13,405 nt of DNA from Pseudomonadota bacterium (GTDB lineage: Bacteria > Pseudomonadota > Gammaproteobacteria > Burkholderiales > Burkholderiaceae_E), in assembly GCA_023389055.1 (NCBI GenBank), contig JAEWFA010000009.1, positions 1 to 13,405 of the forward strand. Direction: 5' to 3'. Positions 1-6,661 of this stretch are shown piece after piece (within the stretch, counting starts at the first letter, position 1; every line of letters begins with the position of its first letter). Below the pieces are notes generated by a model. The model did no database searches and was not told the DNA's origin. It saw only the letters and a list, made by a program, of their open reading frames with translations. Position numbers and translations under genes: made by a program.

Positions 1-25
1 CATGGACGACGACATCCCGTTCTGA
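1..25 (+). CDS. ssb: Single-stranded DNA-binding protein, C-terminal end only (partial)
   Basis: Reading from base 2, the frame gives M-D-D-D-I-P-F followed by TGA at 23-25. An acidic stretch ending in DDIPF at the extreme C terminus is the hallmark of bacterial SSB; the E. coli protein ends in DFDDDIPF. In the known family this tip is the docking site for many DNA repair and replication proteins, while the N-terminal OB fold, outside this window, binds single-stranded DNA. Only seven codons and the stop are visible, so the identification rests on this one motif and its exact position before a stop codon. The gene converges on the leftward ligase-like gene, leaving 24 bases between the two stop codons. 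Confidence 0.85.
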
Positions 26-49
26 CGAGTCGACGCGTCTTCGAGGACG

Positions 50-1498
50 TCAGGTCCCCGGTCGTCGCGCACGGACGCGGCGCAGCTTGCCGCTGGTCGG
101 TTCGACCTGCGGCAACGCTTCGTCGAGTCGCACTCGCACCGTGGGCGCCACGCCCTGCCGCTCGAGGAATCGTTCGAGCGCCCGATGCGCGCGCCGGAAG
201 ACCTGGCGTCGATCGCGCCCGTCGTCCGACTCGATCCGCAGGCACAGCTCGTCGCGCGACGTCTGCGTGAGCTGGAAGCGCTCGAGGCCCGCCTGCTCCT
301 CGAGCACCGTTTCGATCGCCAGCGGCAGCACGCGGACGAACTCGCCGTGACGCGAGTCGAACTCGAGCACGTCGTCGGCGCGCCCGCTCACGTGCAGCGT
401 CAGGCGCTCGTCGCCGCAACCGCAAGGCTCCGCATCGACCGTCACGCTGTCACCGAGGTCGTAGCGGACGAGCGGCTGCACCTGGTTCGCCAGGTTGGTG
501 ACGAGCACGGTGAACGACGCATGTCCCGGAGGCACCGGTTGCATACGCTCGTCCACCGGCTCGAGGACGACCCACGCGTCGTTCAGGTGAAGCCTGTGCT
601 CGCGGCAGCTGTGCGCGATGTTCATGCATTCGGAGGAGCCGTAGTCCTCGACGACGCCGCAGCCGAAGGTCTGCTCGATCGCGCGTCGCTCTGCGTCGCA
701 CAGCGCCTCTCCGCCGCTGAGCAGCGTGCGCGGGGCGAGCTGCAGTCGTCCGGCGCGCTGTTCGGCGGCCAACTGCGAGAGCACGGTCGGATAGCTCGCG
801 ATCGACGTGGGGTTCCAGTCGGTCAGCGCTTCGCGCAGCGCCTCGAGCGGCTCGAGGATCGAGAAGATGCGCGCCTGCGCAGCAAGCATCGGGTACATGC
901 GGCAAAGCCGGCGCCACCACGCCACCCCCGCGAAGTGCCCTCCGGTGGCCGCCACGAGCGCGAGCCGTGCAGGGCTGTCGAGCACGGAGCGAGGATCCGC
1001 GGCCGGTGCGAAGTCGGCTTGCGCGCTGAGCAGCGCTCCGTAGACCGCCAGCGCCTCCTCGTCCTGGATGTAGATGCCGGGTATGCCGGTGGTGCCGGAA
1101 CTCGTCCACACCGCATAGCGGCCGAGGAAAGCTTCGCCCACGCGGGTCGGATCCGCGACGAAGCGGCGCACCTCGTCCAGTCGGATCTGCGGATCGGTGA
1201 CCCAGTCGTCGAAGTGCGCCATCAGGTCCTTGCGCGTCACGGGCGGCAGCGCGTGGAGCGGTGCGTCGGGCGGCATATCGCGCCAATGATGCGCATAGAA
1301 GCGCGATCGGGTGCGCGCGTGGGCGAGCAGCGACGCAATGCGCTGGTCGCGTTTGTCGCGACGCGCTTGCGCGCCGGCCAGCCGCTCGCCCCACATCTCC
1401 TGCAGGCGCGCGGTGCAGCGCAGCCATTCGCAGCCGCCGCGCCACCAGTCGAGCGGGTCGGGAGCGATGAAGGATCCGGGCAGGTGTCCGCTGGGCAT
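50..1498 (-). CDS. Phenylacetate-CoA ligase-like (PaaK/CapK family) adenylate-forming enzyme
   Basis: The 482-residue protein belongs to the ANL adenylate-forming superfamily and looks most like the PaaK/CapK branch. Visible motifs are the phosphate-binding loop SSGTTG (133-138), DYGSSE (285-290), which positions the adenylate, RYDLGD (345-350) with the ribose-binding aspartate, and a C-terminal SGK (469-471) whose lysine is a good candidate for the catalytic lysine. Cys298, Cys359 and Cys361 (in CGCG) resemble a metal-binding cluster seen in some CapK-type members; that is inference. The expected chemistry is ATP-dependent activation of a carboxylic acid to an acyl-AMP and then a thioester. 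The substrate is unknown. At 482 residues it is somewhat longer than PaaK (about 430). ATG at 1498 is the first start after an in-frame TAG 9 bases upstream, but the ribosome binding site is weak. It stands alone, without paa genes, so a phenylacetate role is not supported. Confidence 0.8.
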   Translation of the reverse strand: MPSGHLPGSFIAPDPLDWWRGGCEWLRCTARLQEMWGERLAGAQARRDKRDQRIASLLAHARTRSRFYAHHWRDMPPDAPLHALPPVTRKDLMAHFDDWVTDPQIRLDEVRRFVADPTRVGEAFLGRYAVWTSSGTTGIPGIYIQDEEALAVYGALLSAQADFAPAADPRSVLDSPARLALVAATGGHFAGVAWWRRLCRMYPMLAAQARIFSILEPLEALREALTDWNPTSIASYPTVLSQLAAEQRAGRLQLAPRTLLSGGEALCDAERRAIEQTFGCGVVEDYGSSECMNIAHSCREHRLHLNDAWVVLEPVDERMQPVPPGHASFTVLVTNLANQVQPLVRYDLGDSVTVDAEPCGCGDERLTLHVSGRADDVLEFDSRHGEFVRVLPLAIETVLEEQAGLERFQLTQTSRDELCLRIESDDGRDRRQVFRRAHRALERFLERQGVAPTVRVRLDEALPQVEPTSGKLRRVRARRPGT

Positions 1499-1671
1499 CG
1501 GTCGAATCTATCGCGAAGTGCCGCCGCAGCCTTGATGCGGATCAGCGCATGCGGGGTCACGTCGACCCTGGAGCGCGCTTCGTGGCAGGCGCAGGCGCCG
1601 GCGCCGTGTGGCTGCGATACCATGGCGCCCGCGCGATGCCGGCCGGGGTCGCCCAGACAGGAGTCGTGCCG
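1499..1671. promoter_or_regulatory. Divergent intergenic region between the ligase-like gene and thrH
   Basis: This 173-base gap separates two divergently transcribed genes and must hold the start signals of both. I see no convincing -10/-35 pair on either strand. A GC-rich palindromic run (GGCGCCGGCGCC) lies at about 1595-1606. The only clear element is the ribosome binding site of thrH, AGGAG at 1659-1663, eight bases before its ATG. Confidence 0.35.
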
Positions 1672-2286
1672 ATGCAGGTGGTTTGTCTCGATCTCGAAGG
1701 CGTGCTCGTTCCCGAGATCTGGATCGAGTTCGCCCGCAGGACCGGGATCGCCGAGTTCTCTCGTACGACGCGCGACGAACCCGACTATGACAAGCTGATG
1801 GGCTACCGCATCGACCTGCTCGCCAGGCACCGCCTTGCGCTGGCCGACATCCAGCGCGTCATCGAGAGCATGGGTCCGATGCCCGGCGCACGCGAGTTCC
1901 TCGACGATCTTCGCGCGCGCTACCAGGTCTTCATCCTGTCCGACACGTTCTACGAGTTCGCCGATCCGCTGATGCGAGCGCTCGGTCGCCCGACGCTGCT
2001 GTGCCATCGACTCGACGTCGACGAGGCCGGTTTCGTGCGCGGCTGGCGCCTGCGCATGCCCGAGCAGAAACGCGCGGCAGTGCAGGCGCTGAAGGCATTG
2101 AACTTCCGCGTGATCGCCGCCGGAGACTCGTACAACGACACCGGCATGCTCGGCGCCGCCGACGCGGGCTTCTTCATCCATCCGCCCGAAACGATCGCAC
2201 GGCAGTTCCCGCAGTTTCCCGTCACCCGCAGCTACGAGGAATTGCGCGCGGCGATCGACGGCGCGTCCCGGAAACTGCGCGACTGA
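1672..2286 (+). CDS. thrH: ThrH-type phosphoserine phosphatase / homoserine phosphotransferase
   Basis: This 204-residue protein matches ThrH of Pseudomonas aeruginosa (205 residues) in length and in conserved segments that I recognise. It is a HAD-fold enzyme. Motif I is DLEGVLVPEIW (7-17), with nucleophile Asp7 and the ThrH-specific Glu9 where most HAD phosphatases have Asp. Motif II is SDT (90-92), motif III is Lys133, and motif IV is GDSYND (151-156). ThrH dephosphorylates phosphoserine, the last step of serine synthesis, and can transfer the phosphate to homoserine, feeding threonine synthesis. The ATG at 1672 is chosen because AGGAG sits eight bases upstream and translation then begins MQVVCLDLEG as in ThrH. 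The open frame continues upstream to 1549, but that part has no family match. It is monocistronic here. Confidence 0.92.
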   Translation: MQVVCLDLEGVLVPEIWIEFARRTGIAEFSRTTRDEPDYDKLMGYRIDLLARHRLALADIQRVIESMGPMPGAREFLDDLRARYQVFILSDTFYEFADPLMRALGRPTLLCHRLDVDEAGFVRGWRLRMPEQKRAAVQALKALNFRVIAAGDSYNDTGMLGAADAGFFIHPPETIARQFPQFPVTRSYEELRAAIDGASRKLRD

Positions 2287-2287
2287 A

Positions 2288-2312
2288 CGCCCGCTTCCGG
2301 GCGCACGCCCGG
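2288..2312. terminator. GC-rich hairpin cluster between convergent thrH and binding-protein genes
   Basis: Two mutually exclusive stem-loops lie just after the thrH stop codon. CGCCCG (2288-2293) can pair with CGGGCG (2298-2303), and CCGGGCG (2297-2303) can pair with CGCCCGG (2306-2312). The position between two convergent genes suggests a bidirectional terminator or 3'-end stabiliser. Neither strand shows the T-run of a classical intrinsic terminator, so Rho-dependent ends are equally possible. Confidence 0.4.
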
Positions 2313-2330
2313 CGAGCGCTCATTGGCCGC

Positions 2331-3536
2331 TCAGTTTCCGATCACCTCGCCGAAGCGTACCCACGATTTCCCGTCGAAGCGCGTGAGTTGCAGCGCTTCG
2401 AACGGCGCGTGGTCGTCGGGCCCGGTGGTGACCGCGACGCCGGGCAGCATCATCGCCGGTGCCCAGCCGCGCAGGTTCTGCGCCTGCCGCATCACGTTCT
2501 CGCGCGTGAGGTCGTCGCCCGCCTGGCGCAGCACCTTTTCGACCATCTGCGCGGTGACGTACCCGTACACGTTCAGGTAGTCGGAGGGATCGCCTTCCGG
2601 GTAGTACTTCCCCATCCATTCGCGCCATTGGCGCATCGAAGGGTGGTCGACCCATTCGGGATCGCCGGGCGTCATCAGGTAGGCGGCGGATACGATGCCC
2701 ACGCCTTTCCCGAGGCCGGCGGCGCGCATCACCGACGAGACGCTGACCGATACCGCCGCCAGGTACTGCATCGGTCGCCATCCGATGTCGTACGCGCGCC
2801 GGATCGCCTGCGCGGCGAACTTCGGCGTCGTCACGTTGACGAAGACGTCGGCGCCCGCGCCCTGCAGCATCGCGATCTGCGAATCGACGCTCGGGTCCGC
2901 GACGTCGTACGAGACCTCGGCGACGATCATCGTCGCGGCGCGCTCGCCCAGGCCCGCGCGCAATCCGGCGAGGTAGTCGCGACCGAAATCGTCGTTCTGG
3001 TAGAGCACGCCGATGCGAGCGCCCGCTTTCGTCTGCAGGATGTGATGCGCGTAGATGCGACCCTCGGTGCGGTAATCGGGTTGCCCGCCCATCGTCCACG
3101 GGAATCGCTTCGGGTCGTTCCACTTCGCGGCGCCGGTAGCGGCGAACAATTGCGGCACTCCGCGCGCGTTCAGATAGGGCCGGATTGCCGAGTTCGACGG
3201 CGTGCCGAGCGTGCCGAACACGAAGAGCACCGGATCCTGCTCGACGAGCCGGCGCGTGCCCTCGACCGCCTTCGGGGGGCTGTAGCCGTCGTCGAGCGAG
3301 ACGAACTCGATGCGCCGTCCGCCGATGCCGCCGCGCTCGTTCAGCATCCGGAAATACGCCGCCTGCGAGCGGCCGATCGTGCCGTAGGCCGACGCCGGGC
3401 CGCTGTACGGCATCGTCTGGCCGATGCGGATCGACGCATCGGAGGCGCCGGGGTCGTAGCGCGCCTGCGCGAGACAGGCGGCGCTGGCGAAGGACAGCGC
3501 GAGCGCGCCGGTGAACGATGCGATTCGTGACTTCAA
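2331..3536 (-). CDS. Branched-chain-amino-acid-type ABC importer periplasmic binding protein 2
   Basis: A 401-residue type I periplasmic binding protein (LivJ-like ligand-binding fold). Residues 1-25 form a signal peptide: basic MKSR, a hydrophobic stretch, then a likely cleavage after LAQA. The mature protein begins YDPGASD, followed by IGQTMPYSGPASAYGTIG, which is shared with the paralogue encoded immediately upstream. By eye the two are roughly 70% identical over the mature chain and differ most in the signal peptide and C-terminal lobe. The start is TTG (3534-3536), preceded by GAGAGGG with a six-base gap; there is no ATG or GTG before the end of the signal peptide. It is the last gene of the liv operon, 55 bases after the first binding protein and separated from it by a hairpin. 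It probably delivers a related ligand to the same LivHMGF channel. The ligand is unknown, since this subfamily is annotated mostly by homology. Confidence 0.93.
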   Translation of the reverse strand: MKSRIASFTGALALSFASAACLAQARYDPGASDASIRIGQTMPYSGPASAYGTIGRSQAAYFRMLNERGGIGGRRIEFVSLDDGYSPPKAVEGTRRLVEQDPVLFVFGTLGTPSNSAIRPYLNARGVPQLFAATGAAKWNDPKRFPWTMGGQPDYRTEGRIYAHHILQTKAGARIGVLYQNDDFGRDYLAGLRAGLGERAATMIVAEVSYDVADPSVDSQIAMLQGAGADVFVNVTTPKFAAQAIRRAYDIGWRPMQYLAAVSVSVSSVMRAAGLGKGVGIVSAAYLMTPGDPEWVDHPSMRQWREWMGKYYPEGDPSDYLNVYGYVTAQMVEKVLRQAGDDLTRENVMRQAQNLRGWAPAMMLPGVAVTTGPDDHAPFEALQLTRFDGKSWVRFGEVIGN

Positions 3537-3548
3537 AAGGGACCCTCT

Positions 3549-3581
3549 CGTGCCGGCGGTTGTCGTTTCGCCGCCGGCACG
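3549..3581 (-). promoter_or_regulatory. Intercistronic hairpin between the two binding-protein genes
   Basis: CGTGCCGGCGG (3549-3559) is the exact reverse complement of CCGCCGGCACG (3571-3581), giving an uninterrupted 11-bp stem with an 11-base loop. In the leftward transcript it starts 10 bases after the stop of binding protein 1, and its far edge touches the GAGAGGG ribosome binding site of binding protein 2. No T-run follows directly; four T's come about ten bases later. It could be a 3'-end stabiliser for the upstream message, a partial terminator that lowers expression of the second gene, or a translational control element. The stem is seen directly; the role is inferred. Confidence 0.6.
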
Positions 3582-3591
3582 GATTATCCCG

Positions 3592-4812
3592 TCACTTCGC
3601 GACGTCTCCCATCACGTCGCCGAAGCGCACCCAGGACTTGCCGTCGAAGCGCGTGAGCTGGACCGACTCGATCGGCGCGAAATCGGCGGCCGAGGTGTTG
3701 ATCCGGATGCCCGGAATGATCGTCGTCGGCACGAAGTCCTTCAGGCTCGCGGCCTGCTTCATCACGTTCGCGCGGGTCAGCTCGTCGCCCGCCTGGCGCA
3801 GCACCTGCACGATCGTCTGCGCCACCGTGTAGCCGTAGACGTTCGTGTTGTCGTTCAGGCTTCCGTCGGCGTAGTACTTCTGCATCCACGCGCGCCAGTC
3901 CTTCATCGCCTGCGTGTCCTGCCATGCGGGGTCGGTCGGTTCCATCAGGTAGGCCGACGAGATGATGCCGACGCCTTTCTCGAGGCCCGCCGGCTGCATC
4001 ACCGAGGCGACGCCGACCGAGACGTTGGTCAGGTACTGCACCGGCTTCCAGCCGATGTCGTAGGCCTTGCGGATCGCCTGTGCGGCGAATTTCGGCGTGG
4101 TGACGTTGACGAACACGTTCGCGCCGGAGCCCTGCAGCGAGACGACCTGCGAGTCGACGGTCGGGTCGGTGACTTCGTACGAGACTTCGGAGACGATCAT
4201 CGACTTCGCCTTGTCGCCGAGCCCCTCGTGCACGCCGCTGACGTAGTCCTTCCCGAAGTCGTCGTTCTGGTACAGGATGCCGATCTTCGCGTCGGGCTTC
4301 GTCTTCAGGATGTGCTGCGCGTAGATGCGTCCTTCGGTGTGGTAGTTCGGCTGCCAGCCCATCGTCCAGGGAAAGTGCTTCGGGTCGTTCCACTTCGCGG
4401 CGCCGGTTGCCACGAAGAGCTGCGGCACCTTCTTCGCGTTCATGTACTTCTGGATCGCCGTGTTCGACGGCGTGCCCAGCGGCCCGAACAGGAACAGGAC
4501 CTGGTCCTGCTCGACGAGTCGACGCGCGCCTTCGACGGCCTTCGGCGGGCTGTAGCCGTCGTCGATCGAGACGAACTCGATCTTGCGGCCGTTGATGCCG
4601 CCCTGGTCGTTGATCATCGCGAAGTAGGCGGCTTCGGCCTTGCCGATCGTTCCGTAAGCCGATGCCGGGCCGCTGTACGGCATCGTCTGGCCGATCTTGA
4701 TCGTCGTGTCGGATGCGCCCGGATCGTATTTTTTCTGCGCCCACGCCGGACCCGCGCCGACCGACAGCACCACGACGCCGACAAGCGAGCAGAGCCACCC
4801 CAGAGCGTTCAT
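3592..4812 (-). CDS. Branched-chain-amino-acid-type ABC importer periplasmic binding protein 1
   Basis: A 406-residue type I periplasmic binding protein. Residues 1-25 are a signal peptide ending AWA before QKKYDPG. The mature N terminus carries IGQTMPYSGPASAYGTIG, then DDGYSPPKAVE, LGTPSN and a GAAKWNDP segment, all repeated almost unchanged in binding protein 2. It captures the ligand in the periplasm and delivers it to the LivHM channel. The ATG at 4812 is fixed by a strong AGGAGG (4818-4823, five bases away) and by the signal peptide. It overlaps the stop of livM as ATGA. The frame stays open far upstream, but only because it shadows livM. The family is related to LivJ/LivK, and the substrate (amino acid, amide, short-chain or aromatic acid) cannot be told from the sequence. 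Confidence 0.95.
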   Translation of the reverse strand: MNALGWLCSLVGVVVLSVGAGPAWAQKKYDPGASDTTIKIGQTMPYSGPASAYGTIGKAEAAYFAMINDQGGINGRKIEFVSIDDGYSPPKAVEGARRLVEQDQVLFLFGPLGTPSNTAIQKYMNAKKVPQLFVATGAAKWNDPKHFPWTMGWQPNYHTEGRIYAQHILKTKPDAKIGILYQNDDFGKDYVSGVHEGLGDKAKSMIVSEVSYEVTDPTVDSQVVSLQGSGANVFVNVTTPKFAAQAIRKAYDIGWKPVQYLTNVSVGVASVMQPAGLEKGVGIISSAYLMEPTDPAWQDTQAMKDWRAWMQKYYADGSLNDNTNVYGYTVAQTIVQVLRQAGDELTRANVMKQAASLKDFVPTTIIPGIRINTSAADFAPIESVQLTRFDGKSWVRFGDVMGDVAK

Positions 4813-5792
4813 GTCGACCTCCTGCGGAGTTGCGCTTCGGCGCGGTTGCGGCGGGGTGCCGCGAGCTTCGCGCGAAGCAGCGCGATGCCGCCGGCCACAC
4901 CGGACGGCATCAGGTAAACGAACGCGATCATCGCCAGTCCGTAGAGCGCCCACGGCGCCGCCTTCGAGATGCGATCGGCGAGATTCGGCACGAACTGGAT
5001 GAACAGCGCTCCCCAGAGCGCTCCCTGGATCGACGCGACGCCGCCGACGACGCTGCCGACGAGGAAGATGATCGAAAGGAAGAACCCGAAGCTGTCGGGC
5101 GCGACGAATTGCACGGCGATCGCGCCCAGCGCGCCGGCCACGCCGGTGAAGGCGGCCGATACGCCGAAGGTCAGCGACTTGAATCTCGCCGTGTCGATGC
5201 CCATCGCCTGCGCGGCGATCGGGTGGTCGCGGATCGCGACGATGGCCCGTCCGATGCGGCCGCGCAGCAGGTTGTGCGCGATGACGAAGCCGACGACCGC
5301 GATGGCGAGCGTGAAGTAGTACAGCCACTGGTCGGCGTTCAGCGGCAGCCCGAGGGGCGCATCGGGCTTGACGATGACGATGCCCTGCACGCCGCCGGTC
5401 CACGCCTCGAAGTGCTTGTATTTCAGCAGCTGCGGCAACGCCAGGCCCAGCGCGAAGGTGGCGAGCGCGAGATACAGGCCTTCCAGTCGCAGCGCCGGCA
5501 CGCCGAACAGGAAGCCGGCGACGCCGCAGACGAGCCCGGCGAGCGGAATCGTCGCCCAGTACGGCACGCCTGCGTGCTCCATCGCGATCGCCGCCGCGTA
5601 TGCGCCGATCGCGTAGAACGCGCCGTGCCCCAGCGAGATCTGCCCGTTGAAGCCGGTGAGGATGTTCAGCCCGAGCAGCGCGATCGCGTAGACGAGCACC
5701 ATGGTCAGCTGGAACAACCGGTAGTCGCTCGCGACGAACGGCAGCACGCAGGCCAGCGCGACGACGATCGGCACGACGGCGCGCGCTCTCAT
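4809..5792 (-). CDS. livM: Branched-chain-amino-acid-type ABC importer permease LivM
   Basis: A 327-residue inner-membrane permease of the LivM family. After a hydrophobic N terminus comes the family signature TGFNGQISLGHGAFYAIGAY (46-65). There are many hydrophobic membrane segments, and the cytoplasmic loop LLRGRIGRAIVAIRDHPIAA contains the EAA-like sequence that contacts the ATPase. It pairs with LivH to form the translocation channel. The ATG at 5792 overlaps the livH stop (ATGA), and the livM stop overlaps the start of binding protein 1 in the same way, so translation is probably coupled. The length is close to other non-enteric LivM proteins. The C-terminal tail is basic (APRRNRAEAQLRRRST), and its function is unknown. 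Confidence 0.95.
   Translation of the reverse strand: MRARAVVPIVVALACVLPFVASDYRLFQLTMVLVYAIALLGLNILTGFNGQISLGHGAFYAIGAYAAAIAMEHAGVPYWATIPLAGLVCGVAGFLFGVPALRLEGLYLALATFALGLALPQLLKYKHFEAWTGGVQGIVIVKPDAPLGLPLNADQWLYYFTLAIAVVGFVIAHNLLRGRIGRAIVAIRDHPIAAQAMGIDTARFKSLTFGVSAAFTGVAGALGAIAVQFVAPDSFGFFLSIIFLVGSVVGGVASIQGALWGALFIQFVPNLADRISKAAPWALYGLAMIAFVYLMPSGVAGGIALLRAKLAAPRRNRAEAQLRRRST
4818..4823 (-). promoter_or_regulatory. Strong ribosome binding site of binding protein 1
   Basis: The leftward strand reads AGGAGG five bases before the ATG at 4812. It is the best Shine-Dalgarno match in the operon. It fits a binding protein made in excess over the membrane subunits, and it settles the start inside a very long open frame. 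Confidence 0.8.
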
Positions 5793-6661
5793 ACCCGCGT
5801 CACCTGGCGCGAGCCGAGCAGGCCCGTGGGGCGCACGAGCAGCACGCCGACGATCAGTGCCAGCGCGACCGTGAGCTTCAGTTCGTTGCCGATCACGTAG
5901 GCGCCCAGCACGTTCTCGAGGACGCCGACGACGAAGCCGCCGATCACGGCGCCCATCGGGCTGTCGATTCCGCCGAGCAGCGCCGCGGCGAACGCGTACA
6001 GCAGGATGCCTCCCATCATGTTCGGCTCGAGGTAGACGATCGGCGCCACCATCATGCCGGCGACCGCGCCGATTGCGCCGGCCAACCCCCATCCGAGCGC
6101 GAGCATCCAGCCGACGCGGATGCCGACGAGCCGGCTCGACGACGGGTTCTGCGCCACCGCGCGCATCGCCAGCCCGAGCGGCGTCCATCGGAAGAACACG
6201 TACAGCAGCGCGAGCACGACCAGCGTCACGCCGATCGCGCCCAGTTCGTGCGCCGAAACGAGCGTCTGGCCGAACACGGGCGTCGACGGGAAGGGGCTGG
6301 GAAAGGTCTTGATCGTGTACGACCACAGCCAGCCCGCGAGGCTGTTCAGAATCAGCAGCAGTCCGATGAACACGACGACGATGGCCAGTACCGGCGCGTT
6401 CTCCACGGGCCGGATCACGATGCGCTCGATTGCCGCGCCGAGCACGAAGGCGGCGAATACGGTGAGCACGAATGCCGCCCACCACGGCAGGCCCGCTTCG
6501 ATCATCGTCCAGGCGAGGTAGGTCGAGAACATCGCCATCTCGCCCTGCGCGAAATTCACCAGGTGCGTGGTCTGGTAGATCATCACCAGCGCCAGCGCCA
6601 GGCTCGCGTAGATGCCGCCGGTGGCGAGCCCGGCGAACACCTGGTGCAGGAAGCTCTCCAT
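5789..6661 (-). CDS. livH: Branched-chain-amino-acid-type ABC importer permease LivH
   Basis: A 290-residue inner-membrane permease of the LivH family. It begins with MESFLHQVFAGLATGGIYAS and carries the conserved HLVNFAQGEMAMFSTY segment (33-48). Later come LGLAMRAVAQNP, the ATPase-contacting loop, and GGIDSPMGAVIGG, which is typical of the family, and it ends in LLVRPTGLLG. With LivM it forms the heterodimeric channel. The ATG at 6661 shares one base with the livF stop (TGATG), and its own stop overlaps livM (ATGA). The in-frame open sequence upstream is only the other-frame shadow of livF. Confidence 0.96.
   Translation of the reverse strand: MESFLHQVFAGLATGGIYASLALALVMIYQTTHLVNFAQGEMAMFSTYLAWTMIEAGLPWWAAFVLTVFAAFVLGAAIERIVIRPVENAPVLAIVVVFIGLLLILNSLAGWLWSYTIKTFPSPFPSTPVFGQTLVSAHELGAIGVTLVVLALLYVFFRWTPLGLAMRAVAQNPSSSRLVGIRVGWMLALGWGLAGAIGAVAGMMVAPIVYLEPNMMGGILLYAFAAALLGGIDSPMGAVIGGFVVGVLENVLGAYVIGNELKLTVALALIVGVLLVRPTGLLGSRQVTRV

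Noticed and set aside
1549..1671. Upstream extension of ThrH by 41 residues
   Set aside because: The extra residues (Gly/Ala/Arg-rich) have no counterpart in ThrH, and the ATG at 1672 has a well-spaced AGGAG.
185..1798. Long rightward open frame opposite the ligase-like gene and running into thrH
   Set aside because: Its composition is that of a shadow frame (Arg/Ala/His-rich, no motif), and the opposite strand carries a full set of adenylation motifs.
3460..3536. Possible lipoprotein signal in binding protein 2 (Cys21 in SAAC)
   Set aside because: The -3 position is Ser rather than Leu/Val/Ile, and a normal signal-peptidase I site (LAQA) follows, so a soluble periplasmic protein is more likely.
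2001..4917. Two long rightward open frames opposite the binding-protein genes
   Set aside because: They resemble each other only because the two binding-protein genes on the other strand are paralogues. No folded-protein signature is visible.
50..5792. Idea that the ligase-like gene and the liv importer form one aromatic-acid uptake and activation island
   Set aside because: They are separated by a convergent thrH gene and belong to different transcription units; no degradation genes are present to support it.
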